7,472 nt of DNA from Chloroflexota bacterium (GTDB lineage Bacteria > Chloroflexota > Dehalococcoidia > SZUA-161): contig QIGA01000247.1 in assembly GCA_003229915.1 (NCBI GenBank), positions 1 to 7,472 on the forward strand, given 5' to 3'. Below, piece by piece: positions 1 to 6,714 of the stretch. The notes under the pieces are model-generated. The model saw nothing but the letters and a program-made list of their open reading frames with translations, was not told the origin of the DNA and did no database searches. A program made the translations under genes and the position numbers. The stretch's first letter is position 1. Every line of letters starts with the position of its first letter.

Positions 1-22
1 AGGGTGGTGGGAGCGCGGGGTG

Positions 23-58
23 TAGGGGCGTCCTTCCACGGAAGGATGGAACGCCCTA
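23..58. repeat. Imperfect inverted repeat / hairpin (REP-like)
   Basis: The ends read TAGGG and CCCTA. The inner stem TCCTTC (31-36) pairs with GAAGGA (41-46) around a CACG loop. GGGCG (26-30) pairs with CGCCC (52-56), leaving a bulge at 47-51. No T-run follows, so it does not look like a standard intrinsic terminator. Together with the second hairpin at 67-91 it could be an intergenic repeat element or the remains of one. Copy number in the genome cannot be judged from this window. Confidence 0.5.
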
Positions 59-66
59 ACGCCCGT

Positions 67-91
67 GAGATTGCTTCGCTGCGCTCGCAAT
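67..91. repeat. Short palindromic element of the GAGATTGC...GCAAT type
   Basis: ATTGC (70-74) pairs with GCAAT (87-91), and GC (78-79) can pair with GC (83-84) around a 3-base loop. From memory, intergenic elements with the pattern GAGATTGCTTCG...CGCAAT recur many times in genomes of several anaerobic bacteria, including Dehalococcoidia and Deltaproteobacteria-type lineages. The match here is to that general pattern. It is not a database result. Confidence 0.4.
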
Positions 92-154
92 AACACCCAA
101 AACTCTGGCTTTTAAAGACAATCGCTATTTCGGGGAGGACTGGAGGCAAAGCTG

Positions 155-183
155 TGGACACGAATGTGCTTGTGTGATATCAT
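155..183 (+). promoter_or_regulatory. Candidate sigma70-type promoter for the hdrC-metV operon
   Basis: The -35 box is TGGACA (155-160), 5 of 6 to consensus. The spacer is exactly 17 bases (161-177). The -10 box is TATCAT (178-183), 5 of 6 to consensus, and is preceded by TGA (175-177), an extended -10 TGn. The 8-base palindrome TGATATCA (175-182) overlaps the -10 box and could be chance or part of an operator. Transcription would start near 190, giving a leader of about 190 bases before hdrC. It is the best match seen in the upstream region and is oriented correctly, but it is untested. Confidence 0.5.
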
Positions 184-189
184 TACATT

Positions 190-383
190 GGAAGTGCCAG
201 AAGGAATGGTTCGACTTGGGGGCATAAAGCATGACTCAGGCGGCGAACTACACCCTGGCATTGCTCTAACCCCCAGGAGACAGTTACCTCGTCGACATCC
301 CGAGAAGGATAGCACTCCGAGTTGCCATACCCCGTTCGTGCTTGACTATGGCGAGCTATGTCCCCGGTGTAAGAGGTAGAGGA
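190..383 (+). ncRNA. Long, potentially structured 5' leader of the operon mRNA
   Basis: If transcription starts near 190, the leader is about 190 bases. Two 8-bp helices are visible: 193-200 with 255-262 (one G-U pair) and 215-222 with 270-277 (five G-C pairs in a row, one G-U pair). They cross one another, which is the H-type pseudoknot arrangement. A third hairpin, 322-329 with 347-354 (8 bp, one G-U pair, 17-base loop), lies just before the hdrC ribosome binding site. No T-run follows any of these, so a transcription terminator is not evident; control of translation would be the more natural role. It does not match the cobalamin, SAM, THF or glycine riboswitch cores as I know them. The fold is inferred by eye only. 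Confidence 0.3.
371..383 (+). promoter_or_regulatory. Ribosome binding site that selects the hdrC start at 384
   Basis: AAGAGG at 371-376 lies 7 bases before ATG 384. A second purine run (GAGGA, 379-383) directly abuts the start codon. The in-frame upstream starts TTG 342 and ATG 348 have no such site, and they fall in the loop and stem of a possible hairpin. The 14 extra residues they would add do not resemble an HdrC N-terminus. Confidence 0.65.
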
Positions 384-953
384 ATGGCAGTTGCAGAACT
401 ACCCCGGACAGTGGTGCCCAACTCGTCTTTCCGCAAGCAGGTAGATGCGCAGAGCGGGGAAACGATAGCCGCTTGTTACCAATGCGAGAAGTGCACCAAT
501 GGGTGTCCATTGGCGTTTGCTATGGACATCGTTCCGCATAAGCTCATGCGCTCCGTGCATCTAGGCCTGAAGGATGAAGTTCTGAGCAGTGACACCATAT
601 GGGTTTGTGCCTCGTGTGAGACCTGCACTACCAGGTGCCCGAACGGTATTGATATTGCCCATGTTATGGATAGCCTCAGGCAGATATCACAAAGCGAAGG
701 CATAAAGGCTTCCCAGGCACAAGTTCCTATTTTCCATAGGGCGTTTCTCGCTTCCGTGAAGAGGTTCGGCAGGGTGCATGAGGGCGAGATGGCGGCCGTG
801 TATGCACTCAGGACTGGAGGCTTAAAGAGGCTCATGGGCATGGGTGGCATGGGTCTAGACATGTTCAAGAAAGGACAAATCAAAATCCTGCCAAATCGCC
901 CCAACAAGCAGGTGAGAGACATCTTCCGTGCAGCGGAGCGGAAAGGACAGTGA
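384..953 (+). CDS. hdrC: HdrC-like iron-sulfur subunit (heterodisulfide reductase subunit C family)
   Basis: This 189-residue soluble electron-transfer protein has two [4Fe-4S] ferredoxin motifs of the CxxCxxCxxxCP type: Cys31/34/37/41 and Cys75/78/81/85, numbered from ATG 384. The length and the C-terminal IKILPNRP segment are typical of HdrC. In the family, HdrC passes electrons between HdrA and the HdrB catalytic subunit. There are no membrane segments, so this is the cytoplasmic HdrC and not the membrane HdrE/DsrM type. ATG 384 was chosen because of its ribosome binding site; TTG 342 would give 203 residues. Its stop codon TGA overlaps the start of hdrB. In this operon it probably forms an HdrBC branch of the methylenetetrahydrofolate reductase complex. 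The family call is firm; the exact electron partner is inferred. Confidence 0.93.
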   Translation: MAVAELPRTVVPNSSFRKQVDAQSGETIAACYQCEKCTNGCPLAFAMDIVPHKLMRSVHLGLKDEVLSSDTIWVCASCETCTTRCPNGIDIAHVMDSLRQISQSEGIKASQAQVPIFHRAFLASVKRFGRVHEGEMAAVYALRTGGLKRLMGMGGMGLDMFKKGQIKILPNRPNKQVRDIFRAAERKGQ

Positions 954-1807
954 TGGAAGCTTCATTGTATCCGGGATGTTCTCTCGGAGGCTTGGCCAAG
1001 TCATATAGAGAATCCCTTGAGGCAGCTGCACGGGCACTGGGGGTCAAGCTGCGGGAATTGGAAGATTGGACGTGCTGCGGCGCATCTTCCGCTCACGCAA
1101 CGAACGACAAACTGGCTGTAGCTTTGGCCGCAAGAAATCTCGGCCTTGCCGATAAGGTGGGAATGGATCTTGTGGTTCCCTGCGCTGCATGTTATCAGAG
1201 ACTGAAAGTGGCAGAAAAGCACTTGAAGCGGGGAAATCCTGTGGATGGGCTCCTAGTTGAATATGAGGGTGATTTCCATATCAGGTCCTTGACTGATTTC
1301 TTCTGGGAGAATGTGGGGGAGAAGGCACTGAAAGAGAGGATGGAGAAGCCCCTTCAAGCGCTAAGCCCGGTCTGCTACTACGGTTGCTTGGTAGTCAGAC
1401 CGCCGAAGGTCACTGATGCCAAGAACCCTGAGGATCCTCAGGAGATGGATAAAGTGCTCAAAAGCCTGGGCGCGAACGTTAAGAATTGGTCATTTAAAAC
1501 TGACTGCTGCGGAGGCAATCTCATCCTCACTCGACCTGACTTGCAGATGAAGCTAACTCAGAGGATTCTCGACATGGCGGAGGAGGCAGGAGCGGATTGT
1601 GTTGTAGTCGCATGCCCTATCTGTCACGAGAACCTGGATAGCAAACAAGCGGAGATATCTCAGGAGGCTGGCAAGTCATACAACATCCCGATCCTCTATT
1701 TCACTGAGTTGATGGGGCTGGCTTTCGGTGATCCCGCTGTGGAGAAGTGGCTTGGTAGGCACACGGTAGATCCACGGCCGCTACTGAGGGAAAAGGGACT
1801 AATATAG
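953..1807 (+). CDS. hdrB: HdrB-like subunit with two CCG (non-cubane Fe-S) domains
   Basis: This 284-residue HdrB/CCG-domain protein carries both complete cysteine sets. Numbered from ATG 953, they are Cys9, Cys41-42 (CCG), Cys77 and Cys80, then Cys145, Cys185-186 (CCG), Cys221 and Cys224. In methanogen HdrB these sets bind two non-cubane [4Fe-4S] clusters that cleave the CoM-S-S-CoB disulfide. A bacterium with folate-linked genes is not expected to have that substrate, so the electron acceptor here is unknown. The YPGCSL N-terminus is family-typical. ATG 953 was preferred over GTG 950 because AGGA (944-947) sits 5 bases before it. The stop of hdrC and this start form TGATG, which suggests translational coupling. 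The family call is very secure; the substrate is not known. Confidence 0.95.
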   Translation: MEASLYPGCSLGGLAKSYRESLEAAARALGVKLRELEDWTCCGASSAHATNDKLAVALAARNLGLADKVGMDLVVPCAACYQRLKVAEKHLKRGNPVDGLLVEYEGDFHIRSLTDFFWENVGEKALKERMEKPLQALSPVCYYGCLVVRPPKVTDAKNPEDPQEMDKVLKSLGANVKNWSFKTDCCGGNLILTRPDLQMKLTQRILDMAEEAGADCVVVACPICHENLDSKQAEISQEAGKSYNIPILYFTELMGLAFGDPAVEKWLGRHTVDPRPLLREKGLI

Positions 1808-1815
1808 GTGCAGGT

Positions 1816-4800
1816 GTGACTGTGGACAACGATAGAAGTCAACGGGATTCGCACAAGGTGGGAGCCGTGATGGTGGTGGGGGGTGGAATATGTGGCATGC
1901 AGTCGGCCCTTGACCTTGCTAATTCTGGCTTCAAGGTCTATCTCGTGGAAAAGGCCACGTCCATTGGCGGAAGAATGTCCCAGCTCGACAAGACCTTCCC
2001 TACCAATGACTGTTCTATGTGTATGATTTCCCCCAAGCTGATCGAGGTTGACAAACATCTCAACATCGAACTCATCACCAACGCCCAGGTGCAGGCTGTT
2101 GAGGGTGAAGAGGGCAACTTCAAGGTTCGGGTGCTGAAGAAGCCGAGATTCATTGACATGATCAAGTGCAACTCCTGTGGTGACTGTGTTGAGGTATGTC
2201 CGGTGGCATTGCCCAGCGAGTTCGAGCAGGGGCTGGCAGATCGCAAGGCGGTCTATAAGCGCTATCCTCAGGCAATTCCCAGTGCCTTGTCGATAAGCAA
2301 GAACGGAACCTCTCCGTGCAAGATCGCCTGCCCTGCTCATATCAGTGTACAGGGATATGTTGCGCTCATAGCGGCGGGGAGATACAAGGAGGCTCTCGAT
2401 CTGATCAGAGAGGAGATACCTTTCCCCGCGGTCTGTGGCAGGATATGTACTCATCCCTGTGAAACCAACTGCACCCGAGGGCTATTGGATGAGCCGATTT
2501 CAATCTGCCAGCTAAAGAGATTTGTCGCCGACGAGGTTATGCCGTCAGGCATGGACACTCCGCCGAAACCAATGGAAAGCAAGAACAAGAATGTGGCCAT
2601 AGTGGGCTCAGGGCCGGGAGGATTAACTGCTGCCTACTACTTGGCTCTCTGGGGATACCAGCCGACGGTTTTCGAAGCTCTCCCTGTCGCCGGTGGAATG
2701 CTGGCTGTGGGCATTCCGTCGTATCGTCTTCCAAAAGATGTTCTTGATGCCGAAATAGATTTCATCAAATCGGTCGGAGTGGAGATAAAGACCAATACAC
2801 CGATAGGGGATTCACTTACACTCAGTGATCTGACGTCACAGGGCTACGAAGCCACATTTATCGCTGTGGGGGCTCACAGGAATAATCCGATGGGTGTGGA
2901 AGGCGAAGACCTGGAGGGCGTTGTTTCTGCTGTGGAGCTGCTCCGTGATGTGAATCTCGGCAAGTCCGTTGGGGTTGGAAAGAAGGTGGCTGTTATCGGT
3001 GGTGGCAATGTGGCGGTGGATGCTGCGAGAACAGCACTGCGGCTCGGTGCTGAGGAGGTATCAATTGTATACCGCCGCTCGCGCCAGGAAATGCCGGCTG
3101 CTGAGGAGGAGATCGAGGAAGCTGAAGAGGAGGGGATCGCGCTTCGCTATCTGGCGGCGCCGACCAGGGTTATCGGCAGTGGCGGCAAAGTCAGCTCCAT
3201 GGAATGCGTGAGAATGGAATTGACGGAACCCGATGAGAGCGGACGCAGAAGGCCGGCTCCCATAAAGGGCTCCGAGTTCACGCTTGATGTGGACATGGTT
3301 ATTCCTGCCATAGGACAGTCCCCCGATCTCTCCTTATTAGGCTCGGATGTGCAGATCGAAGTGAGCAAAGGTTCCACTATCAAGGCGGACGAGGTGACGC
3401 TCGAGACAAACATTCCCGGCGTATTCGCTGGAGGTGATGCGGTCCTTGGCCCGGCTACAGTCATCCAGGCTATCGCTGCGGGGAAAGAGGCTGCTCTATC
3501 CATCGATAGATATCTTAGAGGTGAGGACTTGCGGGCGGGCCGCGAGCTGGAATTTACCGAGGTCGAGGTGCCTCTTGAGGGGATCGAGAGGCTCTCCCGT
3601 GTGAAAACACCCAAGGTTTCCCCTGCGGAAAGGAGTAAAGATTTCCGCGAGGTGGCGCTCAAGTTCAGCGAGGAGATTGCAAAGGCAGAAGCTGAAAGAT
3701 GCCTTGCCTGTGGACTGTGCAGCGAATGCTATCAGTGCGTGATCGCCTGCCAGCCCAAAGCGATTGACCATGACATGAGAGAGGAAGTGCTGGAGTTGGA
3801 TGTGGGATCGCTGGTTCTGGCCCCTGGATTTGAGCCGTTCGACGCCAGTATCAAGCCCGAATATGGATATGGGCGTATGCCGAATGTCGTCACGAGCCTA
3901 GAGTTCGAGCGCATTCTCTCTGCATCCGGGCCATTCATGGGTCAGATACTGAGACCATCTGATGGCAAACATCCCGCAAAGATTGCATGGATTCAGTGCG
4001 TTGGCTCAAGGGATGAGACCTGTGGCAGGGACTATTGCTCGTCAGTTTGCTGCATGTATGCCACTAAAGAGGCTATCATGGCCAAGGAGCACGCTAATGA
4101 GGTTGAGCTCACGATTTTCTACAATGACATAAGGGCTTATGGCAAGGGATTCGAGCGATACTACGAATCAGCGAAGAACAAATTCGGCATATGTTATGTA
4201 AAGGGAATAGTGTCTGGAGTCAAGGAATTACAGCGGAGTAAGAACCTGATATTGGAGCATTCGGGCGAGGATGGGCGCAGAGTTCAAGAAGAGTTCGATA
4301 TGGTGGTTCTTTCTGTAGGGCTAGTCCCGTCTGTGGGCACACAAGACTTGGCCGATAAGCTGTCCGTAGACCTCGACAGGTTCGGCTTTTGCGAGACAGA
4401 CGAGCTCAAACCGAATATCACCTCGCGCCCCGGGATCTATGTGGCCGGCGCATTTGACTCGCCGATGGACATCCCAGAGTCCGTAATGCATGCCAGCAGT
4501 GCGGCGTGCCTTGCCTCACAGGGGATAGCTGAGGCCCGAGGAACGATGGTAACGGAGAAGGGTTATCCCCCAGAGATAGACATTGCCGTCCAGGAACCGA
4601 GAGTAGGGGTCTTCGTCTGCCGTTGCGGTACAAACATCGCTCGGGTAGTCGATGTCCCCAGCGTGGCTGAATATGCCAGGGGGCTCCCGTACGTCGCGTA
4701 TGCTGAGGAGAACCTCTATGCCTGTTCTACCGATAACCAGACCAGGATTGTGGAAATCATAAAGGAGAACAACCTCAATCGCGTCGTGGTGGCTTCTTGC

Positions 4801-6264
4801 AGCCCCCGGACGCACGAACCGCTTTTCCAAGATTCTATCCGCGAAGCGGGCCTGAACAAGTTCCTGTTTGAGATGGCTAACATCAGAGACCAGTGCTCCT
4901 GGGTTCATGCCACACATGCGCCGGAAGCTACCGAAAAGGCCAAGGACCTGGTGAGGATGGCCGTAGCCCGCGTAGTCAATTTAGAACCGTTGTATGAGTC
5001 GCCGTCACCGATAAAGCGGAGCGCCCTGGTTATCGGCGGTGGTCTGGCGGGGATGATCGCTGCCCTGGGGATCGCTTCGCAGGGATTCGAGGCGGTCTTG
5101 GTTGAGAAGGAGAACGATCTGGGGGGTAACCTGAGACATCTCTATTACACCTTGGGTGGCTCTGACCCTCAGGCATTGCTCTCCTCTCTCTTGACGCAAA
5201 TAGAGCAGGAGCCCAAGATCAGGGTGTATACGAGCTCTGAGGTAAAGGCCCTGTCCGGTTATGTGGGCAACTACAGTACAACGATTTCAACAGCCGACGG
5301 GAATACCGAGGAAATCGAGCACGGTGTGGTGATCCTGGCCACCGGCGGTGTGGAGTATCAGCCTACGGAGTATCTGGGGGGGCAATCGGATAGGGTGATG
5401 ACTCAGGTTGAACTCGAGGAGAAAATCGCTAAGGGCAGCTCCAATGTCAAGGATTTGAAGTCTGTAGTCATGATACAGTGCGTCGGGTCACGTGAAGAGG
5501 CCCACATGTACTGCAGTCGTGTCTGCTGCAGCCAGGCAGTGAAGAATGCCATCAGGCTCAAGGATAGCGATCCGGAGGCCGAGGTCTACGTCCTCTATCG
5601 GGACATACGCACTTATTCTATGCAGGAGCTCAAATACCGCGAAGCCAGAGACAAAGGGGTAACCTTCATCCGGTTCGACGTTGAAAGAAAGCCTGAGGTC
5701 GAATTGGTGAACGGTAGACTTCGGGTAGAGGTATACGATTCGGTCTTGGGAACAAATATCCTCTTGGAACCTGATATTCTGGTCCTGAGCTCCGCCATCC
5801 GGCCCCAGCCGGACGTGAAGGAATTCTCCAGCAAACTGAAACTTCCTTTGACACAGGATGGCTTCTATATGGAGGCCCACATGAAGCTACGCCCCTTGGA
5901 CTTCGTGAATGAGGGGATGTACCTCTGCGGACTTGCTCATGCCCCCAAGACGCTCTCGGAGTCAATTTCGCAGGCCAGGGGCGCGGTGTCCCGTGCTGTG
6001 ACAATCCTTTCGAAGCCGCATCTGATGGTCGGCGGGGTCGTTTCAGTGGTGGATGAGGATAGATGTGTGGCCTGCCTTACCTGCGTGCGCTCTTGTCCCT
6101 TTAACGTGCCCAGGATCAATGAGAGAGGTGTGGCGTATATAGAAGCGGCGGCCTGTCAGGGCTGTGGCATTTGTGCCAGCGCCTGCCCGCGCAAGGCTAT
6201 ACGGTTGAGGCATTATTCGGATGAGCAGGTGATGGCGAAGACCGCCGTGTTATGTTCAGTGTAG
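1816..6264 (+). CDS. hdrA: Giant HdrA fusion: HdrA-like unit with inserted GltD/NfnB-type NAD(P)H module, fused to a second HdrA
   Basis: This 1482-residue flavin/iron-sulfur hub is about twice the length of a standard HdrA. Domains in order: an FAD Rossmann fold (GGGICG, about 22-27) and HdrA motif NDCSMC (64-69); a ferredoxin motif Cys118/121/124/128; an inserted GltD/NfnB-like module, about 164-620, with Fe-S cysteines 168/172 and 207/211/215/219, FAD motif GSGPGG (264-269), NAD(P) motif GGGNVA (395-400), VYRRS (418-422) and a GGDAVLGPATV FAD end; a second ferredoxin motif (Cys629/632/635/641/645); and the remainder of the first HdrA core with a CVGSR...CC motif (728-746). The second unit follows: HdrA N-terminal domain (Cys935/937/970/995/1027), FAD motif GGGLAG (1074-1079), CVGSR...CC (1222-1238), and a C-terminal double ferredoxin (Cys1417-1427 and 1447-1457). 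It probably takes electrons from NAD(P)H and spreads them to HdrBC, MvhD/MetV and possibly ferredoxin. The start is GTG 1816; GTG 1822 is equally possible. Bifurcation is an inference. Confidence 0.95.
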   Translation: MTVDNDRSQRDSHKVGAVMVVGGGICGMQSALDLANSGFKVYLVEKATSIGGRMSQLDKTFPTNDCSMCMISPKLIEVDKHLNIELITNAQVQAVEGEEGNFKVRVLKKPRFIDMIKCNSCGDCVEVCPVALPSEFEQGLADRKAVYKRYPQAIPSALSISKNGTSPCKIACPAHISVQGYVALIAAGRYKEALDLIREEIPFPAVCGRICTHPCETNCTRGLLDEPISICQLKRFVADEVMPSGMDTPPKPMESKNKNVAIVGSGPGGLTAAYYLALWGYQPTVFEALPVAGGMLAVGIPSYRLPKDVLDAEIDFIKSVGVEIKTNTPIGDSLTLSDLTSQGYEATFIAVGAHRNNPMGVEGEDLEGVVSAVELLRDVNLGKSVGVGKKVAVIGGGNVAVDAARTALRLGAEEVSIVYRRSRQEMPAAEEEIEEAEEEGIALRYLAAPTRVIGSGGKVSSMECVRMELTEPDESGRRRPAPIKGSEFTLDVDMVIPAIGQSPDLSLLGSDVQIEVSKGSTIKADEVTLETNIPGVFAGGDAVLGPATVIQAIAAGKEAALSIDRYLRGEDLRAGRELEFTEVEVPLEGIERLSRVKTPKVSPAERSKDFREVALKFSEEIAKAEAERCLACGLCSECYQCVIACQPKAIDHDMREEVLELDVGSLVLAPGFEPFDASIKPEYGYGRMPNVVTSLEFERILSASGPFMGQILRPSDGKHPAKIAWIQCVGSRDETCGRDYCSSVCCMYATKEAIMAKEHANEVELTIFYNDIRAYGKGFERYYESAKNKFGICYVKGIVSGVKELQRSKNLILEHSGEDGRRVQEEFDMVVLSVGLVPSVGTQDLADKLSVDLDRFGFCETDELKPNITSRPGIYVAGAFDSPMDIPESVMHASSAACLASQGIAEARGTMVTEKGYPPEIDIAVQEPRVGVFVCRCGTNIARVVDVPSVAEYARGLPYVAYAEENLYACSTDNQTRIVEIIKENNLNRVVVASCSPRTHEPLFQDSIREAGLNKFLFEMANIRDQCSWVHATHAPEATEKAKDLVRMAVARVVNLEPLYESPSPIKRSALVIGGGLAGMIAALGIASQGFEAVLVEKENDLGGNLRHLYYTLGGSDPQALLSSLLTQIEQEPKIRVYTSSEVKALSGYVGNYSTTISTADGNTEEIEHGVVILATGGVEYQPTEYLGGQSDRVMTQVELEEKIAKGSSNVKDLKSVVMIQCVGSREEAHMYCSRVCCSQAVKNAIRLKDSDPEAEVYVLYRDIRTYSMQELKYREARDKGVTFIRFDVERKPEVELVNGRLRVEVYDSVLGTNILLEPDILVLSSAIRPQPDVKEFSSKLKLPLTQDGFYMEAHMKLRPLDFVNEGMYLCGLAHAPKTLSESISQARGAVSRAVTILSKPHLMVGGVVSVVDEDRCVACLTCVRSCPFNVPRINERGVAYIEAAACQGCGICASACPRKAIRLRHYSDEQVMAKTAVLCSV

Positions 6265-6282
6265 GCAAGAAAGGGAAGCATT

Positions 6283-6714
6283 ATGGGCGAGGCTTTTGAA
6301 CCCAGGGTCGTGGCTTTTTGTTGTCGCTATTGCGCCTATTCGGCCGCTGACCTGGCGGGCTCCATGCGGTTGGAGTATTCGCCCAATGTGCGCATAGTGA
6401 AACTCATGTGCACAGGGAAAGTGGACACGCTCCATCTGCTGAAAGCCTTCGAGGACGGGGCTGATGCCGTCTTCGTCGCCGGGTGCGAGGAAGGCGATTG
6501 CCATTTCCTGGAAGGAAATCTGAGAGCCAAGAGGCGGGTCAAGCAGGCGAAGAAGCTGCTGGGGGAAGTTGGGATAGAGCCGGAACGCCTTGAGATGTTC
6601 AACATAAGTGCTTCCGATGCGCCATTGTTTGCCGCTGCCGTCAATGAGATGACGGAGAGAGCCCGGCGTTTAGGCCCCAATCCTCTGAGGAAGGAGGCGG
6701 AGAAGGTAGCATGA
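6283..6714 (+). CDS. mvhD: MvhD-like [2Fe-2S] electron-transfer subunit
   Basis: This 143-residue MvhD/FrhD-family protein has the expected cysteines: Cys13-14 and Cys17 (CCRYCAY), Cys43 (LMCTGKVD), and Cys68 and Cys73 (AGCEEGDCHF). The family binds one [2Fe-2S] cluster. In methanogens it bridges the MvhAG [NiFe] hydrogenase and HdrA; in Moorella-type methylenetetrahydrofolate reductase it occurs without hydrogenase. No hydrogenase gene is seen here, so it most likely connects HdrA with MetV. The start ATG 6283 has AGGGA (6272-6276) 6 bases upstream and lies 18 bases after the hdrA stop. Its own stop overlaps the metV start (ATGA, 6711-6714). The Lys/Arg-rich segment at 82-92 and the C-terminal tail beyond about 125 have no assigned role. 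Confidence 0.94.
   Translation: MGEAFEPRVVAFCCRYCAYSAADLAGSMRLEYSPNVRIVKLMCTGKVDTLHLLKAFEDGADAVFVAGCEEGDCHFLEGNLRAKRRVKQAKKLLGEVGIEPERLEMFNISASDAPLFAAAVNEMTERARRLGPNPLRKEAEKVA

Larger units (their letters stand above)
1..383. other. Upstream non-coding region of the hdr-met operon
   Basis: I see no convincing gene in this stretch. It contains two hairpin-forming repeats (23-58 and 67-91), a candidate promoter (155-183) and a structured leader (about 190-383). Bases 1-22 are G-rich and unassigned; they could be the end of an upstream intergenic region. Bases 92-154 hold nothing I can name, apart from purine-rich stretches near 132-146 that resemble ribosome binding sites but lead only to a 7-codon frame starting with GTG at 154. 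A 71-codon plus-strand frame (164-379) crosses the region, but it lacks a usable ribosome binding site and any recognisable family. Confidence 0.7.

Noticed and set aside
270..282. CCAGGAGAC, part of the cobalamin riboswitch core motif
   Set aside because: The required GCCACTG and GGGAAGGC-type core segments are missing upstream and the following CTGCC is absent.
205..290. tmRNA-like look: GGTTCGAC followed by a short frame AANYTLALL-stop
   Set aside because: The T-arm flanks are not complementary, there is no acceptor stem or CCA end, and the available length is too short for a tmRNA. The resemblance is chance.
322..354. Hairpin before hdrC as an intrinsic terminator or attenuator
   Set aside because: No T-run follows the stem, and hdrC begins 30 bases later, so termination is unlikely.
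164..379. 71-codon plus-strand frame ending 4 bases before hdrC, with a CPRC near its end
   Set aside because: It has no good ribosome binding site at ATG 164 or ATG 206 and no recognisable family. Its composition is rich in Arg, Pro and rare codons, and its start lies inside the promoter region. It could be a coupled leader peptide only if conserved in relatives.
1696..2454. 252-codon minus-strand open frame
   Set aside because: It lies antisense across the hdrB-hdrA junction, whose plus-strand frames encode clear family motifs. It shows no recognisable domain.
3580..3775. Possible frameshift or gene fusion artefact at the boundary of the GltD-like insert in hdrA
   Set aside because: The reading frame is continuous, with no stop codons. 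The HdrA sequence resumes correctly at the second ferredoxin motif, so the fusion looks genuine.
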